DNA of 64,000 nucleotides from Pseudomonadota bacterium (GTDB lineage Bacteria > Pseudomonadota > Alphaproteobacteria > Acetobacterales > Acetobacteraceae), in the NCBI GenBank assembly GCA_021845595.1, contig JAJZVV010000012.1, forward strand, positions 1 through 64,000. Reading direction: 5' to 3'. Each line of letters begins with the position of its first letter. Positions within the stretch are counted from its first letter, which is position 1. The notes beneath the pieces are model-generated. The model was given only the letters and a program-made list of their open reading frames with translations, made no database searches and was not told the DNA's origin. This document shows, in pieces, positions 55,192 through 62,760 of the stretch. The position numbers and the translations under genes are program-made.

Positions 55192-56571
55192 TCAACGCTC
55201 GGCCCGCGCCGCGGCGATCGCGGCGCCGAGGCCGGTCATCAGCGCGACGAAGCCAGGGAAGCTGGTATCGATGAACGCGGCATCGTCGACCGTGACGGCG
55301 GATGCGGCGGCCTGGCCGAGCACCAGCGCGCTCATCGCCAGCCGGTGATCCATCTCCGTCGCCACCACGCCCCCGCCCGGCGGCGGCGCGCCGGTGCCAT
55401 GCACGATGAGGTCGTCGCCCTCGATCGCCACCCGCACGCCGTTGACCGCCAGGAGCGACGCCGTCGCCGCCAGCCGGTCGCTTTCCTTCACCCGCAGCTC
55501 GCCAAGGCCACGCATGCGCGTCGTGCCCGCGGCGCAGGCGGCGGCGACGGCGAGGATCGGGTATTCGTCGATCATGCACGGCGCCCGCTCGGCTGGCACC
55601 TCGACGCCGCGCAGCGCAGCATGGCGCACGGTCACGTCGCCCACCGGCTCGCCGCCTTCGATGCGCCGGTTGCTGGTGGCGATGTCCGCGCCCATTTCCG
55701 CCAGGGTCGTGAACAGGCCGGTGCGCAGCGGATTGAGCCCGACGCGCTCGATCACCAGGCTCGAGCCCTCGACGAGCACTGCCGCCACCAGTGGGAAGGC
55801 GGCCGAGGATGGATCGCCCGGCACGGCGACGTCGGCGGCGGCGAGGTGCGGCTGGCCATCGAGGGTGATGACGCGCCCGGCGCCGGCGGTCTCGATGCTG
55901 ACCGTGGCGCCGAAATGGCGCAGCATGTTTTCCGAATGGTCCCGCGTCGGCGCCGGTTCCTCCACCACGCTCCGCCCGCGGGCGTTCAGCCCGGCCAGCA
56001 GCAGGGCGGACTTCACCTGCGCCGAGGCGACTTCGAGCCGGTGCGCGAGCGGCAGGGCCGAGCCGGTGCCCTCGATGGCGAGCGGCAGGCGTCCGCCGGC
56101 GCGCGCGGCGAATCGCGCCCCGGTGGCGGCCAGCGGCCCGGTCACACGGCGCATCGGGCGCCGGCGCAGCGAGGCATCACCGGTGAGCACGGCGAACAGC
56201 GGATGGCTGGCCAGGATGCCGCAGATCAGGCGCGCCGCGGTGCCGGAATTGCCCATGTCGAGCACATCGGCCGGCTCGGTGAGCCCGCCGATCCCGCGCC
56301 CGACGACGCGCCAGGCGCCATCGCCGAGCCGCTCGATCTCGGCGCCGAGCGCCCGCATCGCCGCCGCCGTGCGCAGCACGTCCTCGCCCTCGAGCAGCCC
56401 GCTGACATGCGTTTCGCCAATCGCCAGCGCGCCGAACATCAGTGCGCGATGGCTGATCGACTTGTCGCCGGGAACGCGGATGCGCCCGGTGAGCGGGGTG
56501 CCTGGGCGGCGGGCGACGAGCGGGCGCACCAGCGTGGACTCCTCGAACGACGAACCCGGCGCAGTTACCAT
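55192..56571 (-). CDS. aroA: EPSP synthase (3-phosphoshikimate 1-carboxyvinyltransferase)
   Basis: 459 residues. [21 protein letters not shown] near residue 30 and [29 protein letters not shown]-type and [13 protein letters not shown] blocks identify it. The sequence resembles the CP4 (class II) subtype, but the glyphosate-site loop reads GNSGT (residues 107-111), retaining Gly where CP4 has Ala. It starts at an ATG (56569-56571) without a strong ribosome site and is divergent from the FYDLN gene. Confidence 0.96.
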   Translation of the reverse strand: MVTAPGSSFEESTLVRPLVARRPGTPLTGRIRVPGDKSISHRALMFGALAIGETHVSGLLEGEDVLRTAAAMRALGAEIERLGDGAWRVVGRGIGGLTEPADVLDMGNSGTAARLICGILASHPLFAVLTGDASLRRRPMRRVTGPLAATGARFAARAGGRLPLAIEGTGSALPLAHRLEVASAQVKSALLLAGLNARGRSVVEEPAPTRDHSENMLRHFGATVSIETAGAGRVITLDGQPHLAAADVAVPGDPSSAAFPLVAAVLVEGSSLVIERVGLNPLRTGLFTTLAEMGADIATSNRRIEGGEPVGDVTVRHAALRGVEVPAERAPCMIDEYPILAVAAACAAGTTRMRGLGELRVKESDRLAATASLLAVNGVRVAIEGDDLIVHGTGAPPPGGGVVATEMDHRLAMSALVLGQAAASAVTVDDAAFIDTSFPGFVALMTGLGAAIAAARAER

Positions 56572-56666
56572 GCACCCGAACAGTTTGACAGCGGCCCCGC
56601 GCGGTGGCATGGCGGCGCCCCGCCCGACCCGGCGCCCACGCCCCTTCTGTCCGACGAGGCCCTCCG

Positions 56667-57002
56667 ATGGCGAAACCCGAACTCGGCACCAAGCATGTGT
56701 GCGTCTCCTGCGGCACCCGCTTCTACGATCTGACGCGCGTGCCCGCGGTCTGCCCGAAATGCGGCACCGAGCAGCCCGCCGAGCAGCCAAGGCTGCGCCG
56801 CGCTCCAGGCGTTCCGGTCGATGACAAGCGTGCGCGCAAGGTCGAGCCGGCGCCGGGTCTCGAGGACGCCGAGGCCGAGGTCGAGGCCGATGACGAGGCC
56901 GACGAGGATGTGCTGGAGGACGCCTCCGACCTCGAGGACGACACCGACCCGCTCGGCGAGGAAATCGGCGTCAACTCGGCCTCCGACGAGACCGAGCGGT
57001 AG
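56667..57002 (+). CDS. FYDLN-acid family protein (TIGR02300)
   Basis: 111 residues. It starts [33 protein letters not shown], a four-cysteine zinc ribbon with the FYDL signature, followed by a long acidic tail ([26 protein letters not shown]). The family is alphaproteobacterial and uncharacterised. The neighbouring aroA-cmk-rpsA run, divergent from it, is a conserved arrangement. Convergent with the next gene, 5 bp between stops. Confidence 0.9.
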   Translation: MAKPELGTKHVCVSCGTRFYDLTRVPAVCPKCGTEQPAEQPRLRRAPGVPVDDKRARKVEPAPGLEDAEAEVEADDEADEDVLEDASDLEDDTDPLGEEIGVNSASDETER

Positions 57003-57007
57003 GCGCC

Positions 57008-57475
57008 TCACCCCTCGCGGCGGTAGCGGAAATCGCAGTGCGCCGCGCCGCCCATGATGGTCTGCGTGCGCGTGAGGGTTAACTTCGGGTCGTAACCCTC
57101 ACAGAATGCTCCATCTCGGGCGCAGGATAGGACCGCGCCGAGATCGGCGAGGCCGAGCGCGCGATACATCTCCGCATAGCGGCAGCGGGTGACGTTGAAG
57201 TCGAACGCCGTCGCGCTTTCGGCCAGCACCTCGATCTCGAGCGCGTCCTCGGCGGTCCAGAGGCGCTGGATGGCGCGGAAGGAGGCGAGGTCCGGTGCCC
57301 CGCCCGGCGCCTGCCGCGCCAGGTCCGCGGCCTGCGCCTTCGCCATCCGCACCACGGCGGCGGCGAGCACGCGCCGCGCCGCCTCGGCGCCGAATGCGCG
57401 GGCCATTTCCTCGTAGACGCCGCGGGCGAATTCCGCCTCGATGCGCCGCCGCGTCAGGATCGGCATTTCGTCCAT
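57008..57475 (-). CDS. L-2-amino-thiazoline-4-carboxylate hydrolase family protein
   Basis: 155 residues. The pattern RRRIEAEFARGVYEEMARAFG, FNVTRCRYAEMYRALGLADLGAVLSCARDGAFCEGY and HCDFRYRR (quoted by key residues FNVTRCRYAEMY and SCARDGAFCEGY) matches the ATC-hydrolase family (PF14196). Characterised members open the thiazoline ring of ATC on the way to cysteine; most homologues have no known substrate. The ATG overlaps the EamA stop (TGATG), so it is the last gene of the catabolic operon. Confidence 0.8.
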   Translation of the reverse strand: MDEMPILTRRRIEAEFARGVYEEMARAFGAEAARRVLAAAVVRMAKAQAADLARQAPGGAPDLASFRAIQRLWTAEDALEIEVLAESATAFDFNVTRCRYAEMYRALGLADLGAVLSCARDGAFCEGYDPKLTLTRTQTIMGGAAHCDFRYRREG

Positions 57476-58446
57476 CACGCCTGCTCCCGCGTCCGTCCGT
57501 TGACCAGATAGAGACCGGCCCCGACCAGCGAAAGAGCGAGGAGGAATGCCACCGAAACCGGCTCGCCCAGGACCGCCGCCCCCGACAGCATGCCGAACAG
57601 GGGCGTGAGGAACGAGAACGCCGAGACCCGCGTCGCCGGATAGTGCAGGATCAGCCAGTACCAGGCGAGATAGGTGATGAACGCCACCAGCACGGACTGA
57701 TAGCCGAGCGCGGCCCAGGCCAGCGCGTCCGGTTGCGCCGCGGCGAAGCCGCCCCGCATCGCCGCCACGGCGAGAAGGATCGGCGCCGAACCGGCCAGTT
57801 GCAGGAACAGCACCCGCACCGGGGGCGTGGTGCCGAGACGGCGATTCACCTTGGCCATCAGGGTCAGCGCCGCCCACATCGCCGCTGCGCCGGTGAGCAT
57901 GAGATCGCCCAGGATCGTGCCGCCAGCACCGAGTCCCTGCCGCAGCGCCACGCCGACGCCGATGAAGGCGCAGAGCAGCCCCATCGCCTGGCGTGCATCC
58001 AGCCGTTCCGCCGGCACCAGGATCTGCACGCCGAGCGCGACGAAGAACGGCGCGCTGTAGAGGAACAGCACCGCGCGCGAGGCGGTGGTGTATTGCAGGC
58101 CCCAGTACATCAGCACGAACTCGCCGGCGAAGATCAGCCCCATCACCGCGCCCGGGACCAGGACCGCATCGACCGCGAACAGCCATCGCGCCGAGCCATG
58201 GCGCCAGCGAACCCAGAGGACCAGCACCAGCGTCGCCAGCACCGAGCGCAGCCCCGCCTGCGCCAGCGTCGGCAGCCCGTGCAGCGCCGCCAGCTTGATC
58301 ACCACCTGCTGGAAGCCCCAGCAGGCGCACAGCACCACCAGGAGCAGCCCGGCGCGCAGATCGATGTGCGCCAGGCGGGGCGTCGCCTGCCCGAAACCCT
58401 CCCGGTCCGCGGCCGGCAGCGTCCCCTGGTTTTGCTCCGCGCTCAC
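57475..58446 (-). CDS. EamA/DMT-superfamily transporter
   Basis: 323 residues with ten hydrophobic helices in two EamA repeats. It starts LRAGLLLVVLCACWGFQQVVIK and includes YTTASRAVLFLYSAPFFVAL and PATRVSAFSFLTPLFGMLSG, both typical of the family. Substrates are usually amino acids or metabolites. The GTG start (58444-58446) overlaps the acyl-CoA dehydrogenase stop (GTGA). Confidence 0.88.
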   Translation of the reverse strand: MSAEQNQGTLPAADREGFGQATPRLAHIDLRAGLLLVVLCACWGFQQVVIKLAALHGLPTLAQAGLRSVLATLVLVLWVRWRHGSARWLFAVDAVLVPGAVMGLIFAGEFVLMYWGLQYTTASRAVLFLYSAPFFVALGVQILVPAERLDARQAMGLLCAFIGVGVALRQGLGAGGTILGDLMLTGAAAMWAALTLMAKVNRRLGTTPPVRVLFLQLAGSAPILLAVAAMRGGFAAAQPDALAWAALGYQSVLVAFITYLAWYWLILHYPATRVSAFSFLTPLFGMLSGAAVLGEPVSVAFLLALSLVGAGLYLVNGRTREQA

Positions 58447-59597
58447 GTCGCCGGCAGGTCGAGGACGTTGCCGGCGAGGATGTTGCGCTGGATTTCGTTG
58501 GAGCCGCCGTAGATCGTCGCCGGGCGGGCCTGGATGAACAGCCCGGAGGGGTGCAGCGCCCGGTTGCCCTCCATCGGCTCCAGCAGGCCGGCGTTCTCGC
58601 CGGCGATGTCCAGCATCGCCTCGGTGATGCGCTGGAACAGCTCGCTCTGGTGGATTTTCAGCATCGAGACATCGGCGCCGAGGGCCTCGCCGCGGCGCAG
58701 GCGGGCGGCGAAGGTCTCGTAGAGCGCCTTGTGGTCCTCGAGGTCGAGGCGGAGCCGGATGTAGCGGTCCTGGAAGGTGGCATCCTCGGCCAGCCCCATG
58801 CGTTCGGCGAGGCGCTTCAGCCGGACCAGCGCGTAGGCGGACTGGCGCGGCGAGCCAAGGAAAATGCGCTCGAAGCCGAGCAGCGCCTTGGCCATGGTCC
58901 AGCCCTTGTTCTCCTCGCCGACGAGATTGGCCCGCGGCACGCGCACATTGTCGAAGAAGACCTCGCAGAACTCGTCGTGCAGCTCGAGATTGATGATCGG
59001 ACGGACGGTGATGCCGGGGCTGTCCATCGGCACCAGGAGGAAGCTGATGCCCTCCTGCTTCTTCGCCGCCTTGTCGGTGCGGACGAGGAGAAAAATCCAG
59101 TTGGCGTCGGTGGCGAGCGTGGTCCAGGTCTTCTGGCCGTTGATGACGTAGTCGTCGCCGTCGATGACCGCCTCGGTGCGCAGGCTGGCGAGGTCGGAGC
59201 CGGCGTTGGGCTCGCTGTAGCCCTGGCACCAGATCGCCTCGCCGGAGAGGATTTTCGGCAGGAAGAAGCGCTTCTGCGCCGCGCTGCCGTAGCGGATCAA
59301 GAGCGGCCCGACCATGACGACGCCGTGGTCGTTGGTCCGCGCGCAGCCATGGCGCTCGAATTCCTCGATGACGATGAGCTGCTTCGCGGCCGAGAGCCCC
59401 ATGCCGCCGAACTCGCGCGGCCAGCCGGGCGCAAGCCAGCCATGCTCGGCGAGAAGCCGGTACCACACCTGGTTCTCCGCCCAGTGCAGCCGCTTCGGCG
59501 GGTTGCGCAGCGCCGGCGGGTAGTGGGCTTCGACGAAGCGGCGGACTTCGAGGCGGAAGGCTTCGTCGTCGAGCGCGTCGAGGGCGGCGGCGTCCAT
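58443..59597 (-). CDS. Acyl-CoA dehydrogenase (large subunit type)
   Basis: 384 residues. N-terminal helices lead to GYSEPNAGSDLASLRTEAV and INGQKTWTT, the FAD/substrate beta-domain motif. C-terminal IYGGSNEIQRNILAGNVL is the FAD-contacting end. The usual YEG-T-EIQ glutamate is Gly here, so a catalytic base at the canonical C-terminal position is missing. It pairs with the smaller dehydrogenase 8 bp upstream, resembling heteromeric (alpha2beta2) acyl-CoA dehydrogenases. Confidence 0.92.
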   Translation of the reverse strand: MDAAALDALDDEAFRLEVRRFVEAHYPPALRNPPKRLHWAENQVWYRLLAEHGWLAPGWPREFGGMGLSAAKQLIVIEEFERHGCARTNDHGVVMVGPLLIRYGSAAQKRFFLPKILSGEAIWCQGYSEPNAGSDLASLRTEAVIDGDDYVINGQKTWTTLATDANWIFLLVRTDKAAKKQEGISFLLVPMDSPGITVRPIINLELHDEFCEVFFDNVRVPRANLVGEENKGWTMAKALLGFERIFLGSPRQSAYALVRLKRLAERMGLAEDATFQDRYIRLRLDLEDHKALYETFAARLRRGEALGADVSMLKIHQSELFQRITEAMLDIAGENAGLLEPMEGNRALHPSGLFIQARPATIYGGSNEIQRNILAGNVLDLPAT

Positions 59598-59605
59598 GGC
59601 GGCCT

Positions 59606-60628
59606 CTACTCGGTCATGTCGGGGGCAAGGGCGGCGAAGCGGGCGCGGTGCAGGGCGGCCGAGCCGTGCAGGTTGGCGATGACCATGGCTTTGCGAAGGA
59701 AAAGTCCGGCGTCGTACTCGTCGGTGTAGCCGATGCCACCATGGAGCTGGATCGCCTGGCGCGTGAGCAGCAGTGATGCCTCCGCGGCCCGGGCCTTGGC
59801 GCGCGAAACGGCGGCCGGCGTCGGCGCTGCGGCGGCGGCGGCGACGCTGGCGCGGGTGAGTTCGAGCTGCAGCTTGAGGTCCGCGGCGCGGTGCTGCAGC
59901 GCCTGGAAACTGCCGATCGCGCGGCCGAACTGCCGCCGGGTCCGCAGATAGTCGAGCGTCAGCGCGAACGCGCGGTCCATCACGCCGAGCGCCGTCGCCG
60001 CCAGCGCCAGGGTGATGGTCTCCAGCGCCGGCTCGATACGGCCGGGGACGGGCGTGGCCGGAGCGTCGCTGAGCGTGAGGGTGCCGAAATGCCCGCCGTC
60101 CTGGGTCATGGCGAGATCGAGCGTGACGCCGGGCGCATCGCGCTCGACCAGGGCGAGCCCGTCGGCGGTGGCGACGAGGAAAGCGTCGGCGCCGTCGGCC
60201 ATCGGAATGAGCTGCTTGGCGCCGCTGACGCGCCCGCCGGCGAACCGTGTCGCCGCCCCCGGTGCGAGCGTGTTGGCCTGTTCCTGCCACGCCGGCAGCA
60301 CGATGCGCTCGCCGGCGAGCACCGCCGCCGCATCCGCCAGCAGGGGCGCGATGGCGGCGGCGAAGGGCAGGGGTTCCGGAACCAGCCCGGCGCCGAGCTC
60401 CTCGGCCAGCGCGCCGAGTTCGGCCGGCCCGAGCCCGCTGCCGCCGCGCGCCTCCTCGACCAGAAGCCCGAGCCAGCCCAGTTCGGCCATCTGCTGCCAC
60501 ACCGCCCGGTCGAACCCGGGGCGGGTGAAGCGCAGCGCGCGGATGCGGCCGAGATCGCCCTGCCGGGGCGCGATCGCGGCGGCGCTGTCGCGGATCAGGC
60601 GCAGCGCGTCATCGGCGTCGGGGTTCAT
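59606..60628 (-). CDS. Acyl-CoA dehydrogenase (small subunit type)
   Basis: 340 residues, short for the family. RRQFGRAIGSFQALQHRAADL and IQLHGGIGYTDEYDAGLFLRKA are ACAD motifs. The N-terminal domain is divergent and the last segment reads NLHGSAALHRARFA, with no YEGT glutamate. This resembles the small subunit of heteromeric dehydrogenases. The ATG overlaps no gene, but its start codon is shared with the CoA-transferase stop (ATGA, 60625-60628). Confidence 0.9.
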   Translation of the reverse strand: MNPDADDALRLIRDSAAAIAPRQGDLGRIRALRFTRPGFDRAVWQQMAELGWLGLLVEEARGGSGLGPAELGALAEELGAGLVPEPLPFAAAIAPLLADAAAVLAGERIVLPAWQEQANTLAPGAATRFAGGRVSGAKQLIPMADGADAFLVATADGLALVERDAPGVTLDLAMTQDGGHFGTLTLSDAPATPVPGRIEPALETITLALAATALGVMDRAFALTLDYLRTRRQFGRAIGSFQALQHRAADLKLQLELTRASVAAAAAAPTPAAVSRAKARAAEASLLLTRQAIQLHGGIGYTDEYDAGLFLRKAMVIANLHGSAALHRARFAALAPDMTE

Positions 60629-61299
60629 GCCGGCAGGTGCAGCCGGGCTTCGGTGCGCGCCTGCAGCGCCTCCAGCGTGAGACCCGGGATCATGTCGCGC
60701 ACCACGAACCCGCGCGGGGTGATGTCGAGCACCGCGAGGTTGGTGTAGACGCGGCTCGCCGCGCCGAGCGCGGTGAGCGGGTAGGAGCAGCGCTGCACCA
60801 GGCGCGGGCGGCCGTCCTTGGTGGTGTGCTCCATCACCACCCACAGCCGTTTGGCGCCGGCGGCGAGGTCCATGGCGCCGCCGACGGCGGGCGCGGTGTC
60901 GTTCTCGCTCGTCGCCCAGTTGGCGACGTCGCCGTTCTCCGCCACCTCGAAGGCGCCGAGCACGCAGAGATCGAGATGTCCGCCGCGGATGATGGCGAAA
61001 CTGTCGGCGTGGTGCGTGAACGAGCCGCCGGCGCGCAGCGTGACGTGCTGCTTGCCGGCGTTGATCAGCCACGGGTTCTCATGCCCCTTGGCCGGTGCCG
61101 GGCCGATGCCGAGGACGCCGTTCTCGGAATGGAAGATCACCTCGCGCTCCACCGGCACGTGGTCGGCGACGAGGGTCGGGATGCCGATGCCGAGATTGAC
61201 GCACCAGCCCTCGGGAATATCGGCGGCGACGCGGGCGGCCATGGCGCCGCGGCCGAGCGGCTTCGCATCCATGGGCTCCGGCGGGGGCGTGTCCGGCAT
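60625..61299 (-). CDS. 3-oxoacid CoA-transferase subunit B
   Basis: 224 residues. GWCVNLGIGIPTLVADHVP and FHSENGVLGIG (catalytic Glu in SENG) near residue 55 identify the beta subunit of type I CoA-transferases (ScoB/PcaJ). VMEHTTKDGRPRLV is also typical. AAAGGA lies eight bases before the ATG (61297-61299). It is 11 bp after the A subunit. Confidence 0.94.
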   Translation of the reverse strand: MPDTPPPEPMDAKPLGRGAMAARVAADIPEGWCVNLGIGIPTLVADHVPVEREVIFHSENGVLGIGPAPAKGHENPWLINAGKQHVTLRAGGSFTHHADSFAIIRGGHLDLCVLGAFEVAENGDVANWATSENDTAPAVGGAMDLAAGAKRLWVVMEHTTKDGRPRLVQRCSYPLTALGAASRVYTNLAVLDITPRGFVVRDMIPGLTLEALQARTEARLHLPA

Positions 61300-61310
61300 G
61301 GGGTTTCCTT

Positions 61311-61991
61311 TCACAGCGGCGGGTCGCCGTAGGGGACGTGCAGCACGCGGTTGACGAAAATGCCCGGGGTGACGACGCATTGCGGGTCGAGCGCGCCGAG
61401 TTCGACGATGTGCTGGGTCTGGACGATGGTGAGCTCCGCAGCCATCGCCATCACCGGATTGAAATTGCGCCCCGAGGCCCGGTAGGTGAGATTGCCCCAG
61501 CGATCCGCTTCCCAGGCCTCGATCAGCGCCACGTCACCGGGCAGGGCGTATTCGAGCACGAAGTGGCGGCCGTTGATCTCGCGCGTTTCCTTGCCGGCGG
61601 CGAGCTTGGTTCCGTAGGCGGTGGGGGTGAAGAAGGCGGGGATGCCGGCGCCGGCGGCGCGCATGCGCTCGGCCAGCGTGCCCTGCGGCACCAGCTCCAG
61701 CTCCAGCTTGCCGGCGCGGAACAGCTCCTCGAACACCACCGAGCCGACGCTGCGCGGGTAGGAACAGATGATGCGCCCGACCCGGCCGAGTTCCATCAGC
61801 CGCGCCAGCCCGACATGGCCGGTGCCGGCATTGTTGGCGACGACGGTGAGGTCCTTCGCACCCTGCTCGATCAGCCCGTCGAGCAGCGCATTGGGCTGGC
61901 CGACGGCACCGAACCCACCCAGCAGGACCGTCGATCCGTCGGCGATCCCTGCCATGGCCTCGGCCATGGTGCGCACGGTCTTGTCGATCAT
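61311..61991 (-). CDS. 3-oxoacid/3-oxoadipate CoA-transferase subunit A
   Basis: 226 residues. MIDKTVRTMAEAMAGIADGS, then LLGGFGAVGQPNALLDGLI (the coenzyme A-binding glycine loop) fit PcaI/ScoA, with FTPTAYGTKLAAGKE and YALPGDVALIEAWEADRWGN. It transfers CoA between succinyl-CoA and a 3-oxoacid. It starts the operon running to 57008. Without other pca genes here, 3-oxoadipate versus acetoacetate cannot be settled. Confidence 0.93.
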   Translation of the reverse strand: MIDKTVRTMAEAMAGIADGSTVLLGGFGAVGQPNALLDGLIEQGAKDLTVVANNAGTGHVGLARLMELGRVGRIICSYPRSVGSVVFEELFRAGKLELELVPQGTLAERMRAAGAGIPAFFTPTAYGTKLAAGKETREINGRHFVLEYALPGDVALIEAWEADRWGNLTYRASGRNFNPVMAMAAELTIVQTQHIVELGALDPQCVVTPGIFVNRVLHVPYGDPPL

Positions 61992-62084
61992 CGACCTCCA
62001 GCCCCCCTTTCGCGATCGACGAAGGGATTAGCCATGGGGCCCGGCGCCGTCCAGCCGCCGGGCCGCATGGCTGCATCGAGACGG

Positions 62085-62594
62085 CTACTTGAGCTGGTCC
62101 TTCACGGCGTCGATGCCGGCCTGGGCGCACAGCTCGTCCTGGTCCGAGGTGCCGCCGGAGACGCCGATGCCGCCGACCTGGATCCCGTCCGCGGTCATGA
62201 TCGGCAGACCGCCGGGGAAGGCGGTGACGCCAGGCGCGAGCGCGATGCCGGGCACCATGCCGGGCTTGCCCTCCTTGCCGAAGGCGATCTCGGCGAACTG
62301 CCGGGTCGAGCGGGGGAATTTGGCCGCCGACTCGGCCTTGCGGCGGGAAATGTCGCCGCTGCCGAGGAAGGCGCCGTCCATGCGTTCGAAATAGATCGGG
62401 TTGGCGCCGGCGTCGAGCACGGAGATGTTCATCTTCCACCCCGAGGCGCGCGCCTTGGCCTCGCAGCCGGCGGCCATTGCCTTCGCCACGTCGAGCGTGA
62501 GCACCGGACGGCGTTCGAGATCGGCCGCGGCGGGCAGGGCCGTGGCGGCGAGCATGAGGCCGGCAAGCGCGGCGCGGCCGATGAAGTCGGTCAT
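62085..62594 (-). CDS. Secreted GlcG/HbpS-family protein
   Basis: 169 residues. A signal peptide (FIGRAALAGLMLAATALPAAA) precedes the HbpS-like core: LTLDVAKAMAAGCEAKARASGW, ISVLDAGANPIYFERMDGA, and GGLPIMTADGIQVGGIGVSGGTSDQDELCA. Members bind haem, cobalamin or small organic ligands; here periplasmic. GGGAGG precedes the ATG. It is upstream of, and on the same strand as, the CoA-transferase operon, 93 bp away. Confidence 0.87.
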   Translation of the reverse strand: MTDFIGRAALAGLMLAATALPAAADLERRPVLTLDVAKAMAAGCEAKARASGWKMNISVLDAGANPIYFERMDGAFLGSGDISRRKAESAAKFPRSTRQFAEIAFGKEGKPGMVPGIALAPGVTAFPGGLPIMTADGIQVGGIGVSGGTSDQDELCAQAGIDAVKDQLK

Positions 62595-62666
62595 GGTGTC
62601 CTCCCTGAACGTTCCCTGGAACAGCAGCCTAGCCCGTTTGGCCGCGCTTCCCAAGCCGGGCGCGCT

Positions 62667-62760
62667 GGAGCAACGTCCGATCAGACTGAACCGCTTCGCG
62701 GTCAGTCTGATCGGGCAAAGTTGCTCTAGACATTATGGTTTCTAGAGCAACGTCCGATCA
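62667..62760. repeat. Palindromic repeat, copy 3, with an extra half-copy
   Basis: A long palindrome (62668-62729) has arms beginning CCGATCAGACTGAACCGC and GCGGTCAGTCTGATCGG around TTC, with outer GAGCAAC/GTTGCTC. It is followed by TCTAGA-(10 bases)-TCTAGA and a second left arm, GAGCAACGTCCGATCA (62745-62760). The half-copy runs into the MFS gene and its last bases are the complement of the MFS stop codon. Confidence 0.85.

Noticed and set aside
56572-56666. tRNA gene between aroA and the FYDLN gene
   Set aside because: No cloverleaf or T-loop consensus is seen, and the gap is only 95 bp.
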